This document shows positions 25,771 to 37,426 of a stretch of DNA of 64,000 nt, piece after piece. Under the pieces are notes generated by a model, which was not told where the DNA came from, did no database searches, and saw only the letters and a program-made list of their open reading frames with translations. A program made the position numbers and the translations under genes. The stretch's first letter is position 1; each line of letters opens with the position of its first letter. The stretch is from Panulirus ornatus (lineage: Eukaryota > Arthropoda > Malacostraca > Decapoda > Palinuridae): positions 18,328,018-18,392,017 of the forward strand of contig NC_092236.1 of the NCBI RefSeq assembly GCF_036320965.1, read 5' to 3'.

Positions 25771-26783
25771 GTTACGAACATGACGCAAAGCTGCCGAACC
25801 CTTGATGTATGAAGTAATTCAAGCATCAGCTGCTCATGAACTGGGCAAGAACAAGTTCATCGTGTTCTCCTTCAATACCGAAGTACAGATTTATCTGCTT
25901 CACAGTGACAGAAATGATCAGGCTGTACCCGAGAATATCCATCATGACCAGGTAAGTGATAAGTGACTCGTAAGAACGAAGTTAACTCGTGTTGAAAAGC
26001 TTCTCACTTGTTCAACATTTAAGTTAGATAACCAGAGAATCGGGCTTGTACTGACTGCATTACCACTGAACACTTGATCCTATTGAAAAGCAGCTCAAGT
26101 AATAAGCCATAAACACTAATAAACCAAGATATTAAATAAATACCTGCCACAAAGTATGATTAAGCTTGGGGTTTCCGCAGCGATCACATGGTTTCCCGAC
26201 TAGTCTATGAGCACCGCGCCACGAGGAGGGATAACCATGTGAAAAAGATAATAAAATCACTTTAAAACACTTTTACGATATCTATTACAGTCTTCACTCG
26301 ATAGTCTTTCAGTCTTCTATAATTTCCATAAGGACTTAGGCTAGCATCAGCACACACATATAATCCAGAAAGACAGAGCTGTTGACACATGCATTTTTGT
26401 CTAAGTCCCACAGCTAGTAACCGAGATGTACGGTAACCAGCAAAAAAATAAAACTTTGTCATTCCAGTAAAAAACACTGCACTTCATAACAGTCCATAAT
26501 ACATGCACTTAAGATTCTCTTAGTACACAACACTGTCATTAGAAATTAAAAAGTTCAGAAAGTCACTTCAGCCACTTTGCCAAATTTTGGGACTTTAAAC
26601 GCGCGCGTGGAGTAGACTAAGTTTCTATTTCACTTGGTAACACCAAACTTAAACGTCAACTCGTCACCAAAACGTATCATTTCCGTAGGTGGGTTCATGC
26701 ACATGACACAAACAACCAAGTAAAATAAAATCATCGACACAGGGCAGAATTACAGCAATTACAGGCGATTGAATCAAACTCAC

Positions 26784-26909
26784 CTGAGTAGCATCGCTGT
26801 ATGGAGTTCTGGAGTTTGCTTGGACTAGCTGAGATCCAAATATTACTCCCTGAGTTGTGGTGGGCGATGTGGAACGATCTGTTAAGCTTTGTGGCAACAT
26901 TTTGATCAC
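26784..26909 (-). CDS. candidate first coding exon, unknown gene
   Basis: Minus strand. A 42-codon open stretch starts with ATG at 26909 or, in the same frame, at 26900 (MLPQSLTDRSTSPTTTQ). It runs without a stop to the consensus donor CTCAG|GTGAGT at 26784/26783, in phase 0. About 125 bp upstream lies a TATA-like CTATATAAG in the right orientation. The protein is rich in Ser, Thr and Gln, has no signal peptide or membrane segment, and matches no family I recognise. The surrounding 22-28 kb is the least repetitive part of the window, which fits a transcribed locus. The downstream exons would lie at lower coordinates. TATA box, start codon and donor together make this the best host-gene candidate here, but each signal alone is common by chance. 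Confidence 0.4.
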
Positions 26910-26955
26910 TAAATTGGTTAAAGTCTATTAAAGCACTAGGTACAGTTCTCAAGTC

Positions 26956-26997
26956 CTAAAACCTGAGATAGCAGCGACGTACTCTTCTCTCACTCAT
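26956..26997 (-). other. possible short upstream ORF (13 codons)
   Basis: ATG at 26997 to TAG at 26956, between the TATA-like box and the candidate first coding exon. It encodes MSERRVRRCYLRF. If the transcript is real it would precede the main start in a different reading phase and could lower its translation. Confidence 0.25.
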
Positions 26998-27030
26998 GTA
27001 TCGGTCTACCTATCGCGCCAACGGGTCCCG

Positions 27031-27043
27031 AGCTTATATAGCC
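27031..27043 (-). promoter_or_regulatory. candidate TATA box
   Basis: GGCTATATAAGCT on the minus strand. A start site 25-32 bp downstream would fall at about 27000-27010, upstream of the short ORF and of the candidate coding exon ending at 26784. Confidence 0.35.
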
Positions 27044-28270
27044 TCGGCCGTTGTCTTCAGCTGCCGAGAGTACGATGGGCGGAGTTTATCATTTTTCTAC
27101 AATTAATAGAGCATTCATTTGCATTTCTAGTACATTCATCTGAAAGTTCATTCACTAGAATATATTCTTTTTGAAAACAACATTGAAAATGGGCTTGTTT
27201 ACTGGCCAGAAAATTCGCGACAAAATACGCATCAAGCAAAAACTGGCATCTCTCACGGAAGATTGCATGATTTTATTATATCGGCCAAACACAACATACA
27301 AACAAGCCGACTTTGCCTGTTGCAGAGTCGTGTTTTGAGGCCCACAAGAATATGGGGAGACATTTCAAGCTGCCCATGATCATGGGGCCATGAAATGGGC
27401 TCACACTTCACGGGTCATGTGTCAAGGCCAACGCTGATGTCAAAGTCTGGGGATATGCTCGATAAACCTCGCCCATATTCACACATTTCTTTATTAATGC
27501 AGATATTACTACTAGCTACCGTGTGAATCATGCAGGTACATTCTCCCCCAGAGAAGGTTATCATAACTTCGACATATGCAAGAGTAAAGTTTGCCAACTT
27601 ACAAATTAAACGGGACAGTGTGAGAGTTGTTGCCATATCTCGCCACAGAGAGTAATTACATATCACCGTCTCTTTTTAAGTTTTCGTTATAGATTGACGT
27701 GAAGGTGAATACCGAACATCAAATGATATAGAAAAATGATCTTTCGAGCAGATGACTGCCAATAAATTACAAGAAATCAATTAGAAGAAACATAAATATT
27801 GGCGCTTGACATTGGTATGGGTAAACGTCCGGCCAATGTCACAGGATTGATGTCTGTTGCCCTTAAGAGAATAAAAAAAAAAAACTTTTTTTCATTATAT
27901 TTACGAATGAATAATACAAATCCACAGTCGTCCATCCGTGATAGACATCCACTTGACAAACTCATATCAACGAGAGAATACTGAATGAACCTTATCCCAT
28001 GGCAGAAAGTCGTCTGTGTTGATATCCAGAATTAGAATGTGCAATGCACGGAAATATCATCTTCTTTCCGTCTCACGACTCATGCGACCCGGGAGATTTT
28101 GGAGGTGTCGTCTTGGGCAAGGAAGGTCAGCAGCATTTAGTGGTGTTGGACTGTCTAACAAGCTGATAACAACCCACAAGTAGATCACCACGAAAATCAA
28201 TACCCACGGCCTCGCTAACTCGAACCGCGTGTTGTGAACGGGAGGGTGTTTGGGGGGAGGGGAAGGCAGG
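27044..28270. other. low-repeat sequence upstream of the candidate promoter
   Basis: No gene is recognised. An A-run at about 27878-27890 is the only simple repeat. Confidence 0.35.
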
Positions 28271-28338
28271 AGAGGAGGAGGAGGAGGAGGAGGAGGAGGA
28301 GGAGGAGGAGGGGAGCGGAGGAGGAGGAGGAGGAGGGA
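28271..28338. repeat. (AGG)n trinucleotide repeat
   Basis: GAGGAGGAGG run, nearly pure, interrupted once by GGGAGCGGA. Confidence 0.9.
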
Positions 28339-28640
28339 GGATGGGGGGGTGACACGCTTGCTTTACTTCTTTCTTAACGTCGGTCTCTCTAGGTAGTGTT
28401 CACTTTACGTAGCGCTTGCGGTAAATGGGTTTCCTCGCGCGCTGTTTCCGCTGTAGATGTCGTCTCCTCTACTGGATGGTTGTAATAGGCGGTTTTCGTC
28501 GTATTTGATAGTCGCTCTGGAGGGTATATGCTGTATCACGCCGCCCCTGCAAGTGACAGGCAATGCATCTTGTTATCTGCTGTTCGCTATAATTGGAGGT
28601 ACGTTTATCTGCTGTTCGCTTTGGCTGGGCCTCTAGTCTT
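28339..28640. other. CpG-containing spacer
   Basis: Several CpGs (GCGCGCTGTTTCCGC, GGCGGTTTTCGTCG) and a small direct repeat of TTATCTGCTGTTCGCT at about 28573 and 28609. No gene is recognised. Confidence 0.4.
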
Positions 28641-28897
28641 GCTGTTTATTATCTTATTATTATTATCATTATCATTATTATTATTATTATCATTAATATT
28701 ACCTTTAAATGTTTTCATGAAGTTGAAAATCATCACATAAAGCGGTCAGGGGAAACCAAGGAGAGGTGTTTGAGACTTGGCTGTGGACAGGGAGCTCTGG
28801 TTCCGGTGCCTTATCCATGGCAGCTACAGAGTCGATGTGAACTATTGGGTCGATTCTTCTGGTCCTGACGCTACGCGGCAAACGATGAACTAGTTAC

Positions 28898-28939
<42 letters not shown>

Positions 28940-29072
28940 CATTATTATTATTATTATAATTATAATTACCATTATTATTATTATTACTATTATCATTTAT
29001 ATTCATATCATTATCATTACTATTATCTATATTATTATTATTGTTATTATCAACATTATTATTATCATTATT
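28641..29072. repeat. imperfect (ATT)n tracts
   Basis: Two TTA/TCA-rich trinucleotide tracts, about 28641-28697 and 28892-29072, flank 190 bp of unique sequence. Confidence 0.85.
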
Positions 29073-29310
29073 CCAAAAAATAAGGTATCATAATAATGCA
29101 GTTCACAGGCAAATGGAATATTCTGTACAGTGGGACGTACAGAGGTGAGAGTACAAGTGAGTGATTACTAAGCTGTTACTAAACTCTTGATTAATAAAGT
29201 CGATTACTATTATTTTTCAGTAGGGTATTTTCGTTGTTTCAAAGTAAGAGCATGGATTAATCTATTTTTTGGTTGTCAACCGAGCAAGAAATCTATGACT
29301 GCACGCGTAT

Positions 29311-29311
<1 letters not shown>

Positions 29312-29353
<42 letters not shown>

Positions 29354-29516
29354 CGGTATATATAAATTCAACTTTCACCTCATGAATTAATACAAACACA
29401 TGTTTTCACTCATTTCTATGTATGTACAAATTTACTGTTATCTAAGCGCTCAACATAAAATAATCATGATAAACACATATGAACACATCTGCACATTTAT
29501 GCTAAAGTTACGCATG

Positions 29517-29549
<33 letters not shown>
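29312..29549. repeat. two (AC)n microsatellites
   Basis: (AC)20 at 29312-29351 and (AC)15 at about 29519-29549. Confidence 0.95.
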
Positions 29550-29551
<2 letters not shown>

Positions 29552-29869
29552 TATAGTCACAGTCACACCCATGTACATAAACACAACCCCCATCCATTAT
29601 ATCCTCCTCTCCCCGCGCTTACCCGTACCATCGACTTCTCCCTCCCATATCCCAACTCCTCCTCCCCTCACTATCACCCCCTTCTACCCCCTCCATATTA
29701 ACATCCATCCACGCCCCCTCCCCACCCATCACGGCTGCCCAAAGCAGTGCAGGTGTGAGAGTGTTGGTGAGGCGGGGCCTGGGGTTCATTCGGCCCCAGC
29801 ACGTGACTGACTGGGGTGGAGGGTGGAGTGAGGAGTTGCTTCTCGATGATGTACTCCACCCTCTTCCAC

Positions 29870-30215
29870 CTAACCCAGCATTCTAAATTGTCTCCCCATC
29901 CACCAACGTTCTCTTCCACCTATCCTCATCCTTCTCACCCTATTCCATTCCTGCATTCTAAATTGTCTACCCATCCTACACCTTCTTCTAACTAATCTTG
30001 TCTCCTCTACCGTATTCCATCTCTCCATCCTACCCCAACCTTCTATGCTGCACTTCTGTTTTCCAACTAAACTCCCTCCCTTTCCACCTCATTGCACTCC
30101 TCTTCCACTTAAACCCCTTTTCCTTCCATCTAACATCCCTCCCATTGCACCTAATCCCTTCCCCTTCCATTTAACTGTCCGCCCTTCCACCTAGCGACCC
30201 CCTCCCCTTTACCAC
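29870..30215. repeat. pyrimidine-rich degenerate repeats
   Basis: GCATTCTAAATTGTCT is repeated at 29878 and 29953 (75-bp period, with CCCATCC following). From about 30060 CCCTTCCA-CTAA-like units recur at roughly 28-30 bp. Confidence 0.5.
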
Positions 30216-30470
30216 TCGTTTGCCTTGTGCATTGTTTGTTTACTTTCGCTAGAGATAAATATAATTGTTGTACTTGTTTACTTGTTTTGGTGGTCTGCAA
30301 GGGGTGAACCGGATATTTCATTTGTTTGTGATGTGTGCTACGTATTTTGGCTGTTGTGTCTGTTCTGAGTGGTGCCGCTGGTGAGGACGGGTGTAAAACA
30401 TGAAATGCACGAGTCTGTCTGTATCCACAGCTTAATAATATCTAGAACTCCTATCATTTGCGCGCAGCAG

Positions 30471-30473
<3 letters not shown>

Positions 30474-30530
<57 letters not shown>
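30474..30530. repeat. (CT)28 microsatellite
   Basis: Uninterrupted CT run. Confidence 0.97.
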
Positions 30531-30533
<3 letters not shown>

Positions 30534-31218
30534 ACCCATACATAACCACAGCTCACATGGGGAGAGTAAAAGAGTGATCGAAGATGTCCTACACGAAATG
30601 ATAAATTCTGTAAATCTCTACTTTTGTTAAGTTTATTCGCCAGGTGCGATTAACGACATCAGTTAACACCTCTACCGTCATTCACACATACTTGCAGTGT
30701 CTGTCCATTCCCTTCGCGGTCTACTTCTTCTCCCATTGTCTTCAACTACACTGCCCTTGCTCTCATTAACACTCAGTAATATCTGCCTTGTATCTTATGT
30801 GGCCACAGCATCTGATGTCTTTCATCCACGAGTCTTTCTAACGATTCCTTCGCACCACATATATCTCCCATCTGTATTCCTTATTCTATCAGTTAACCAC
30901 ATTTCAAAGACACTACGTAAAATACCCATTCCCTAATACTCTTAACATCTACCTGGACTTAGATAAAGTACTATGTATGTATTCCATCAACAAAGCTTCT
31001 TGTTTCACCATTTCCATTCCCCTCAGCTCTCAATGCACTACCAGCTCCTTCCTCCTCGCACAGTTCTGCACACAGTATCAATGTTCCTACCATCTTCCCT
31101 TCCTGATCACCCTTCCTTATGGCTATACTCGGCAGCAACTTTCAATTCCTCGCCACTGAGACTGATGTCACACTGAGCCTATCTTTTTTAAAGCAAGAAT
31201 TTGTACCCACTACGCTTT
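30531..31218. other. pyrimidine-rich spacer
   Basis: No gene or element recognised. Confidence 0.35.
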
Positions 31219-31336
31219 TAACTTTCAACATCCACGCTATTTCTCAAGCACTACGCCTTTTTAACTTTCAACATCTACGCTATTTCTCAAGCACTACGCC
31301 TTTTTAACTTTCAACACCTACGCTATTTCTCAAGGC
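31219..31336. repeat. 43-bp tandem repeat, 2.7 units
   Basis: AACTTTCAACATC recurs at 31220, 31263 and 31306, exactly 43 bp apart. CTACGCTATTTCTCAAGCAC is shared. Confidence 0.92.
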
Positions 31337-32045
31337 GATATTCCTCTGACTCAGCTAACAGCATCATTTGCTCACCATAACTATGGTAGTTTCTCTTCTG
31401 TTCGACCAAGGCTTAGCAATACACAACAGTCACCCCTCCACCTGGTTCTCATCTCACGTAATGCACGCCCCCACACCCCAACTCCCCACCCCCCATTCCG
31501 GTCCATAAAAAAACACACTAAACAACCATGGTGACATCACACAACCTTGACGCACTCCCACATTTATAACGAACCACTCACTCCTACCGCACTCTACTTT
31601 CACACCTGCACTACCTCTGCTCTAAAACCCACAGGTAACGTTCTGATGCCCTCCACCCACACCACACACACTCGGTACTTTCCAGTAGGGGGGGGGGGGT
31701 CTTAGGAGGGAGGGGCTTGCCTATGTGCCTTTTCGAAATCGATAAACCTTGCATACAATTTATCCTCTCCTCCACGCCTTCCCCAGTGCAAACAACTCGT
31801 ATAAACACCAGTTCGCTACAGCTTTTAACACGATTGTTTACATTTTTCCATATAGTTGGCTAATTACAGTTTTTTTTCCAAAATTTTTCAATTACTTCTG
31901 TGAATTTCTCTTTTTGAAGCTTATTTCAGCGTTTGATCTTGCTTTTCTTTCTACTTGACTAACTTTTCTATCACGCAAATCTCGAGTTTTCTGCATTAGC
32001 TGAACGCTTTTTACATAATGATGAGAGGTATATGATGATGATTAA
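31337..32045. other. spacer
   Basis: A G-run at about 31688-31699, otherwise pyrimidine- and AT-rich. No gene is recognised. Confidence 0.35.
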
Positions 32046-32071
32046 TCACACACACACACACACACACACAC
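32046..32071. repeat. (AC)13
   Basis: AC run 5 bp upstream of a tRNA-like head. Confidence 0.9.
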
Positions 32072-32076
32072 GGACG

Positions 32077-32141
32077 GTACCTCCGTGGTGTAGCGGTTAG
32101 TGTTATATAGTCAGCATAGGTCTGAAACGCATGGGTTCGAA

Positions 32142-32143
<2 letters not shown>
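32077..32143 (+). mobile_element. tRNA-like SINE head joined to (GT)n
   Basis: GTACCTCCGTGGTGTAGCGG followed by TTAG gives a good Pol III A box (TGGTGTAGCGG). ATGGGTTCGAACC about 45 bp on is a perfect B box. Sequence after the B box is (GT)28 rather than a T-stem 3' half and acceptor, so it is not a tRNA gene. The same CTCC-TGG...GCGGTTA start is seen in the minus-strand SINE at 54.5 kb. Confidence 0.6.

Positions 32144-32200
<57 letters not shown>
32144..32200. repeat. (GT)28 microsatellite
   Basis: Begins within two bases of the B box. Confidence 0.97.
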
Positions 32201-32202
<2 letters not shown>

Positions 32203-32366
32203 GAATGACGCATTGTTAACGAGGTTGTTAACAGGTTAGTTAAAGTTAGTCTCCAGTTGAGAATATATATACACAGCTTCGCCTCCACTGTTGCAATCCT
32301 CGGCTGGTCATGGAGAGAGAAGCTTAGAAGCTCATGTTAACAGTCATGGAAACATGACTTGTCATA

Positions 32367-32985
32367 CACGGAGAGTCACTGGGTACGGAGAGTCACTGGG
32401 TACGGAGTCACTGGATACGGAGAGTCACTGGATACGGAGAGTCACTGGGTACAGAGAGTCACTGCATACGGAGAGTCACTGGGTACGGAGAGTCACTGGA
32501 TACGGAGAGTCACTGGATACGGAGAGTCACTGGGTACAGAGAGTCACTGGATACGGAGAGTAACTGGGTACAGAGAGTCACTGGATACGGAGAGTCACTG
32601 GGTACGGAGAGTCACTGGATACGGAGAGTCATTGGATACGGAGAGTCACTGGATACGGAGTCACTGGATACGGAGAGTCACTGGGTACGGAAAGTCACTG
32701 GATACGGAGAGTCACTGGATACGGAGAGTCATTGGGTACGGAGAGTCACTGGATACGGAGTCACTGGATACGGAGAGTCACTGGGTACGGAAAGTCACTG
32801 GATACGGAGAGTCACTGGATACGGAGAGTCATTGGATACGGAGAGTCACTGGATACGGAGTCACTGGACACGGAGAGTCACTGGATACGGAAAGTCACTG
32901 GATACGGAGAGTCACTGGGTACGGAGTCACTGGGTACAGAGAGTCACTGGATACGGAGAGTCACTGGGTACGGAGAATTGATGGG
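32367..32985. repeat. 17-bp minisatellite with higher-order structure
   Basis: Units ACTGGATACGGAGAGTC (17 bp) mix with 15-bp units lacking one GA. Variants GGGTAC/GGATAC, CAGAG/CGGAG and GGAAAG occur in a repeating order. ATTGG-type units at 32631, 32731 and 32831 mark a 100-bp period (five 17-mers plus one 15-mer). Because 17 is not a multiple of three, long frames are open in all three plus-strand phases. They are not genes. Confidence 0.95.
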
Positions 32986-33325
32986 TAAGGAGAGCTGCTG
33001 GTTCCATATGGAGAGTTGATGGGCACTAAGGAAGTTGCTGGGTCGGGACAGTTGCTATGTACGGAGAGTTGCCGGGGATATGACGGGGAGTTGCTGGGTC
33101 TGGTAAGGAGAGTTGCTGGGTACGGTACGGAGTGTTGCTGGGTGCGGGACGGAGAGCTGCTGGGAATGGCACAATAAGTTGCTGGGTGCGGTACGGAGAG
33201 TCGCTGGGCATGGCACAATGAGTTGCTGGGTGTGGTATGGAGAGTTGCTGGGTACGGTACGGAGAGTTGCCGAGTATATATAGTTGCTGGGTAAGGAGAA
33301 TGGCTGGGTACGTAGAGTTCCTAGA
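32986..33325. repeat. related GAGAGTTGCTGGGTACGG repeat
   Basis: Continuation of the preceding array with a drifted unit (GGAGAGTTGCTGGGTACGGT) of variable length, roughly 17-30 bp. Confidence 0.8.
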
Positions 33326-33871
33326 AACAGGCAGACTATCCTTCCCATTATCACAAAGACTATCCTAACCAGTGCCTCAGTGACTATCCTCGCCACTGAG
33401 ACTATTCTTTACCGACTATTACTACTAACGAGAACTATCCCCTATCATCCCACTTTTATCCAGTGCCCCTTATCCCTGTCCCTTCTAGCCTCGTATCTTC
33501 TATTTCCATCCTAGTCTATCCTCGACCCTTCTAATACAGTCCCTATTCATCCCTCACATCCCTTAAAAACACATACCCTCTAATCCCTTCTGCACCGTCC
33601 CTTCAATCCCCATCCCTCGCATCCTCATCCCACCAATCCCACACAGCCAGGCAGACCAGGGCTCGAGGATAGGCTCTATCCCCCTAGCAGCAGCCCGGGA
33701 CTAGTCTGGCTCGGGGCGGGAAGGGAGGTGCCTTGGATCCCAGTTGTTTATATACATGAGGTTTATACTCGCCAGTTCCGGCTTGGCGGACGAACGCTCT
33801 CACTGGGATAGGTTCTATCTATCTCTCCCTCCCCACCTGCAGTCTATTTTCTGTTGAGGCGGGCCTACGTG

Positions 33872-33877
<6 letters not shown>
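33326..33877. other. spacer
   Basis: ACTATCC-rich pyrimidine stretch to about 33.5 kb, then a more balanced GC-rich patch. No gene is recognised. Confidence 0.35.
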
Positions 33878-33943
<66 letters not shown>

Positions 33944-33990
33944 GAAATTAATGTACAGGAAAGAAGCAGGCAAACAAATAGAAGTAACTA

Positions 33991-34064
<74 letters not shown>
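33878..34064. repeat. (GA)29 and (AT)36 microsatellites
   Basis: (GA)n at 33878-33936 and (AT)n at 33993-34064. The AT tract abuts the 3' end of a minus-strand LINE fragment. Confidence 0.97.
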
Positions 34065-34066
<2 letters not shown>

Positions 34067-34067
34067 T

Positions 34068-34292
34068 TATCATTACTATCATCATATCATACTTTGTCGC
34101 TGTCTCCCGCGTTAGCGAGATAGCGCAAGGAAACAGGCGAAAGAATGGCCCAACCCACTTACACATGTATATACATAAACGACCACACAAGCACATATAC
34201 ATACCTATACATTCAGCGTATACATACATATACATAAATATATACATATATACACATGTACATATTCATACTTGCTGCCTTCATCCATTCCC
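34068..34292 (-). mobile_element. LINE family 1, 3'-UTR fragment
   Basis: On the minus strand it ends in TTGCGCTATCTCGCTAACGC followed by GGGAGACAGCGACAAAGTATGATATG, then (AT)n. The preceding TATATAC/TATGTA-rich 3'-UTR matches 42.6-42.85 kb and 53.6-53.8 kb. No coding part remains: this is a short 5'-truncated insertion. Confidence 0.75.
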
Positions 34293-34465
34293 GTCTAACG
34301 GAAACCTACGCTTAGAGAGTAACTACCGAACTATATTTGAAAACAGAACGAAAAAGAAAGAAAGAAAACAGGTTTATATATATATATATCAAGCGTGACG
34401 TCATGATCTTAGCAACAGTCTGCGGGATGTTCGCATATAGTATCATACCCCAACCTCGTTACCTG

Positions 34466-34467
<2 letters not shown>

Positions 34468-34552
<85 letters not shown>
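34468..34552. repeat. (CT)42 microsatellite
   Basis: Uninterrupted CT run. Confidence 0.97.
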
Positions 34553-34554
<2 letters not shown>

Positions 34555-34667
34555 GTGTTCAAACTTACAGTCTTAAGAAAAAGGATACAAGGTACCATAC
34601 CATGACCCTAACAAAGATACGTATCGACCATGTAGTTCTGTATCAAGAAAACTGTACACACAGCCCT

Positions 34668-35212
34668 CTGTACGAAAGGTCAGGACCACAACCCTTTATA
34701 AGGAAGGTTCGGACCACAACCCTCTATAAGGAAGGTTCGGACCACAACCCTCTATAAGGAAGGTACGGACCACAACCCTCTATAAGGAAGGTACGGACCA
34801 TAACCCTCTATAAGGAAGGTACGGACCATAACCCTCTATAAGGAAGGTACGGACCACAACCCTTAATAAGGAAAGTCAGGGAAGGTTCGGACCACAACCC
34901 TTTATAAGGAAGGTACGGACCACAACCCTTTATAAGGAAGGTACGGACCACAACCCTCTATAAGGAAGGTACGGACCATAACCCTCTATAAGGAAGGTTC
35001 GGACCACAACCCTTAATAAGGAAAGTCAGGGAAGGTTCGGACCACAACCCTTTATAAGGAAGGTTCGGACCACAACCCTCTATAAGGAAGGTACGGACCA
35101 TAACCCTCTATAAGGAAGGTTCGGACCACAACCCTCTATAAGGAGGGTACGGACCATAACCCTCTATAAGGAAGGTACGGACCACAACCCTTAATAAGGA
35201 AAGTCAGGACCA
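34668..35212. repeat. 28-bp minisatellite with higher-order period
   Basis: About 19 units of AAGGAAGGTACGGACCACAA plus CCCTCTAT (28 bp). Variant blocks CCTTAATAAGGAAAGTCAGG begin at 34861 and 35011 (150 bp apart) and at 35189 (178 = 150 + 28). Units alternate ACGG/TCGG and CACAA/CATAA. No spacers. Confidence 0.95.
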
Positions 35213-35839
35213 CAACCTCACCTAAAGAAGTCTAATCAACATCTCCAAGAGAGACTCGAATTGCCACGGTAATAAAAAGGTCTTGCAACGTAAATATTCT
35301 TAGAACTATAACCCTAAGATGGATAGAATATAACATTATTTTGAATCTGCTCAGTGTTGCATACCTGGTATAAAAACTTCTTGCATGTATCTGAAATTTT
35401 CGAAAGTTGCTCTACTGAAGGCAACCGTATCTATTCTATAAGTATACACCTGAACACAACGACTCAAAATAGATTCAACCTCTATTCACCAGAGCTCAGC
35501 TCTTGCTGTAAAGGCACATTATTAAAATGATTAATTAAATACAACAATAAGAAAAACCCAGTGTGAATGAATTATTAAATGCATGGTTGTCAAAAGCATC
35601 TATGATACGTATGCATAAGTATTACAATGGAGTGTGTTAACAATTATCATCATCATGTAACCCCACGACCCCAACTTCAGTGAATCTTGCAGCTTCAAGG
35701 CTGCGTTAACATCAGTAGCAGGGCTGGGGTGGACTCCTTCGGAGTGTACAGACGTGTATGGTTTAGGTTTTCCTGAGGTGTGTGCTGGAGGTTAGATGGA
35801 TACGTATTTTTCTGTGCCTTATCTATAAATCTACGGCAG

Positions 35840-35840
<1 letters not shown>
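35213..35840. other. AT-rich spacer
   Basis: No gene or repeat recognised. Confidence 0.35.

Positions 35841-35910
<70 letters not shown>
35841..35910. repeat. (GT)34 microsatellite
   Basis: Uninterrupted GT run. Confidence 0.97.
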
Positions 35911-35911
<1 letters not shown>

Positions 35912-35999
35912 GAAGGATGGCAAGACTCCGCGGAAACCAACTGTGCTCTCTTATAAGTGCTGCTCTCGAGGTCTTATGTTTTTAGTTTGTGTCTCTATT

Positions 36000-36330
36000 A
36001 TCTTCCAGCCTGCTACTCTGTAGCCTTGGTTCAGCGTGTTCCTGGTGCTGTGTTGCCTTGCTTCTCTGTGGCTCTGTTGTTATGTGGCTCTGCTGCTGTG
36101 CAGCCTTGGCTCTGCGTGGCCCGACTGCTGTATGGGTCTGCTGCTGTGTGACTCTGCTGCTGTGTGGGCCTACTGTCGTATGGACCTGCTGCTATACGGA
36201 CCTGCTGCTGCTGTGTAGGCCTGCTGCCGTGTGGACCTGCTGCTGCTGTGTGGGCCTACTGCCGTGTGGACCTGCTGCTGTGCGAACATGCTGCTGTGGC
36301 TCATGGGGATGACGCTGCCGCTGCTGCTAC
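36000..36330. repeat. CTGCTG-based minisatellite
   Basis: Irregular 15-21-bp units such as TGTGTGGACCTGCTGCTG and TGTGGGCCTACTGCCG. Cys/Leu/Trp-rich open frames across it follow from the repeat. Confidence 0.75.
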
Positions 36331-36405
36331 GGCCGCTACTACTGCTGTTACTGCTCAGCTGTACACACGTATTGCTAAACACTTCCACTCAGCACGAGTT
36401 GGGGG

Positions 36406-36406
<1 letters not shown>

Positions 36407-36479
<73 letters not shown>
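36407..36479. repeat. (GA)36 microsatellite
   Basis: GA run after a short G-run. Confidence 0.97.
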
Positions 36480-36485
<6 letters not shown>

Positions 36486-36689
36486 CCAGAGTGTCTGAAC
36501 TTCTATGTATTCTTGAGATCAGTGACATAACCCAGATGGTGTGGTAGTAGCGAAGTATGCCGGCGATGCTCCAGTACTGTCCTCAGTGCTAACAAGTTTT
36601 GGTCTGGATATCCCGTCAGTAGCTTGTGACAGCTTCGTGTCCCTGCTGCCGACTCGACTCCTCGCCTTCATCTTCCAGGAGAGTATATA

Positions 36690-37240
36690 GTCTTTCCAGA
36701 CTTTCCATTTCCAGCTTTCTTGAAATTAATTTCTCCAGACTCCCAACTTTTACCTTCCCTGGAAACAGTGGCTAATTTTGCTTCTTCATCTCCCTGGAAA
36801 ATAGCTTCTTCAGCGTTGCTTGGTCATCCCTCTTGAAAGGCAGTCTTTCCAGTTTTACTTCTTCGCCTATCTAGAAAGAAGTTTGGACTTCATCTCCCCA
36901 AAGAGTAATCTTCCTAGCTCTTTTTCTTTCATCTTCCTTGAGAACATTATTGCTTTACCTCCCCTGGAAAGTAAGCTTTCCAGATTTACTTCTTCATATC
37001 CCCGAAATGGACTGCATCCATTTTTACGTCTTCATCTCATTGGAAAATAAGATCTATTCATCTCCCAGAAAAGTACCTTCTTCAGCTTCTCGTCTCCGCC
37101 TTCCTGGAAGTAACTCTCCAGTTTTGCCTCCTCCGCTAAGTATGGAATTAGTCCCACCAATTTTTGCACCTTCATTTTCTCAGAGAGTCATCTCTACCAA
37201 CATTACTCCACCGTTCCATACAAAGAGGCTCTTCTGCTTC
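36690..37240. repeat. degenerate minisatellite with hairpin units
   Basis: Roughly 40-60-bp units built from CCTGGAAA-TA-CTTTCCAG followed by TTTTACTTCTTCATCTCC. One unit (about 36963-36982) holds perfect 8-bp arms CTGGAAAG and CTTTCCAG around TAAG. Others keep one or both arms. The open frames are repeat-derived. Confidence 0.6.
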
Positions 37241-37426
37241 TCTCTTTTTGCATTCCGATCTTTGGGAGAACTGCCACTATAATGGGCCGCTAACCATGAG
37301 GGTTAGCCGGGAACAGCTCGGGTACTCGGCTTCCTAGTTACCCTAAGCCATCTCGCGTAATGATGTAGGTAAATTTATCTTCTTTGCCTCCTCGTCCCTC
37401 CAGTACGCTTTTCCCCCTCCCACACT

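Noticed and set aside
32077..32143. Functional tRNA gene
   Set aside because: A and B boxes are good, but sequence after the B box is (GT)n, with no T-stem 3' half or acceptor.
32359..32988. Long open frames in all three phases (for example 209 codons)
   Set aside because: They arise from a 17-bp repeat lacking stop codons. All phases encode the same 17-residue pattern, which is a repeat signature and not a gene.
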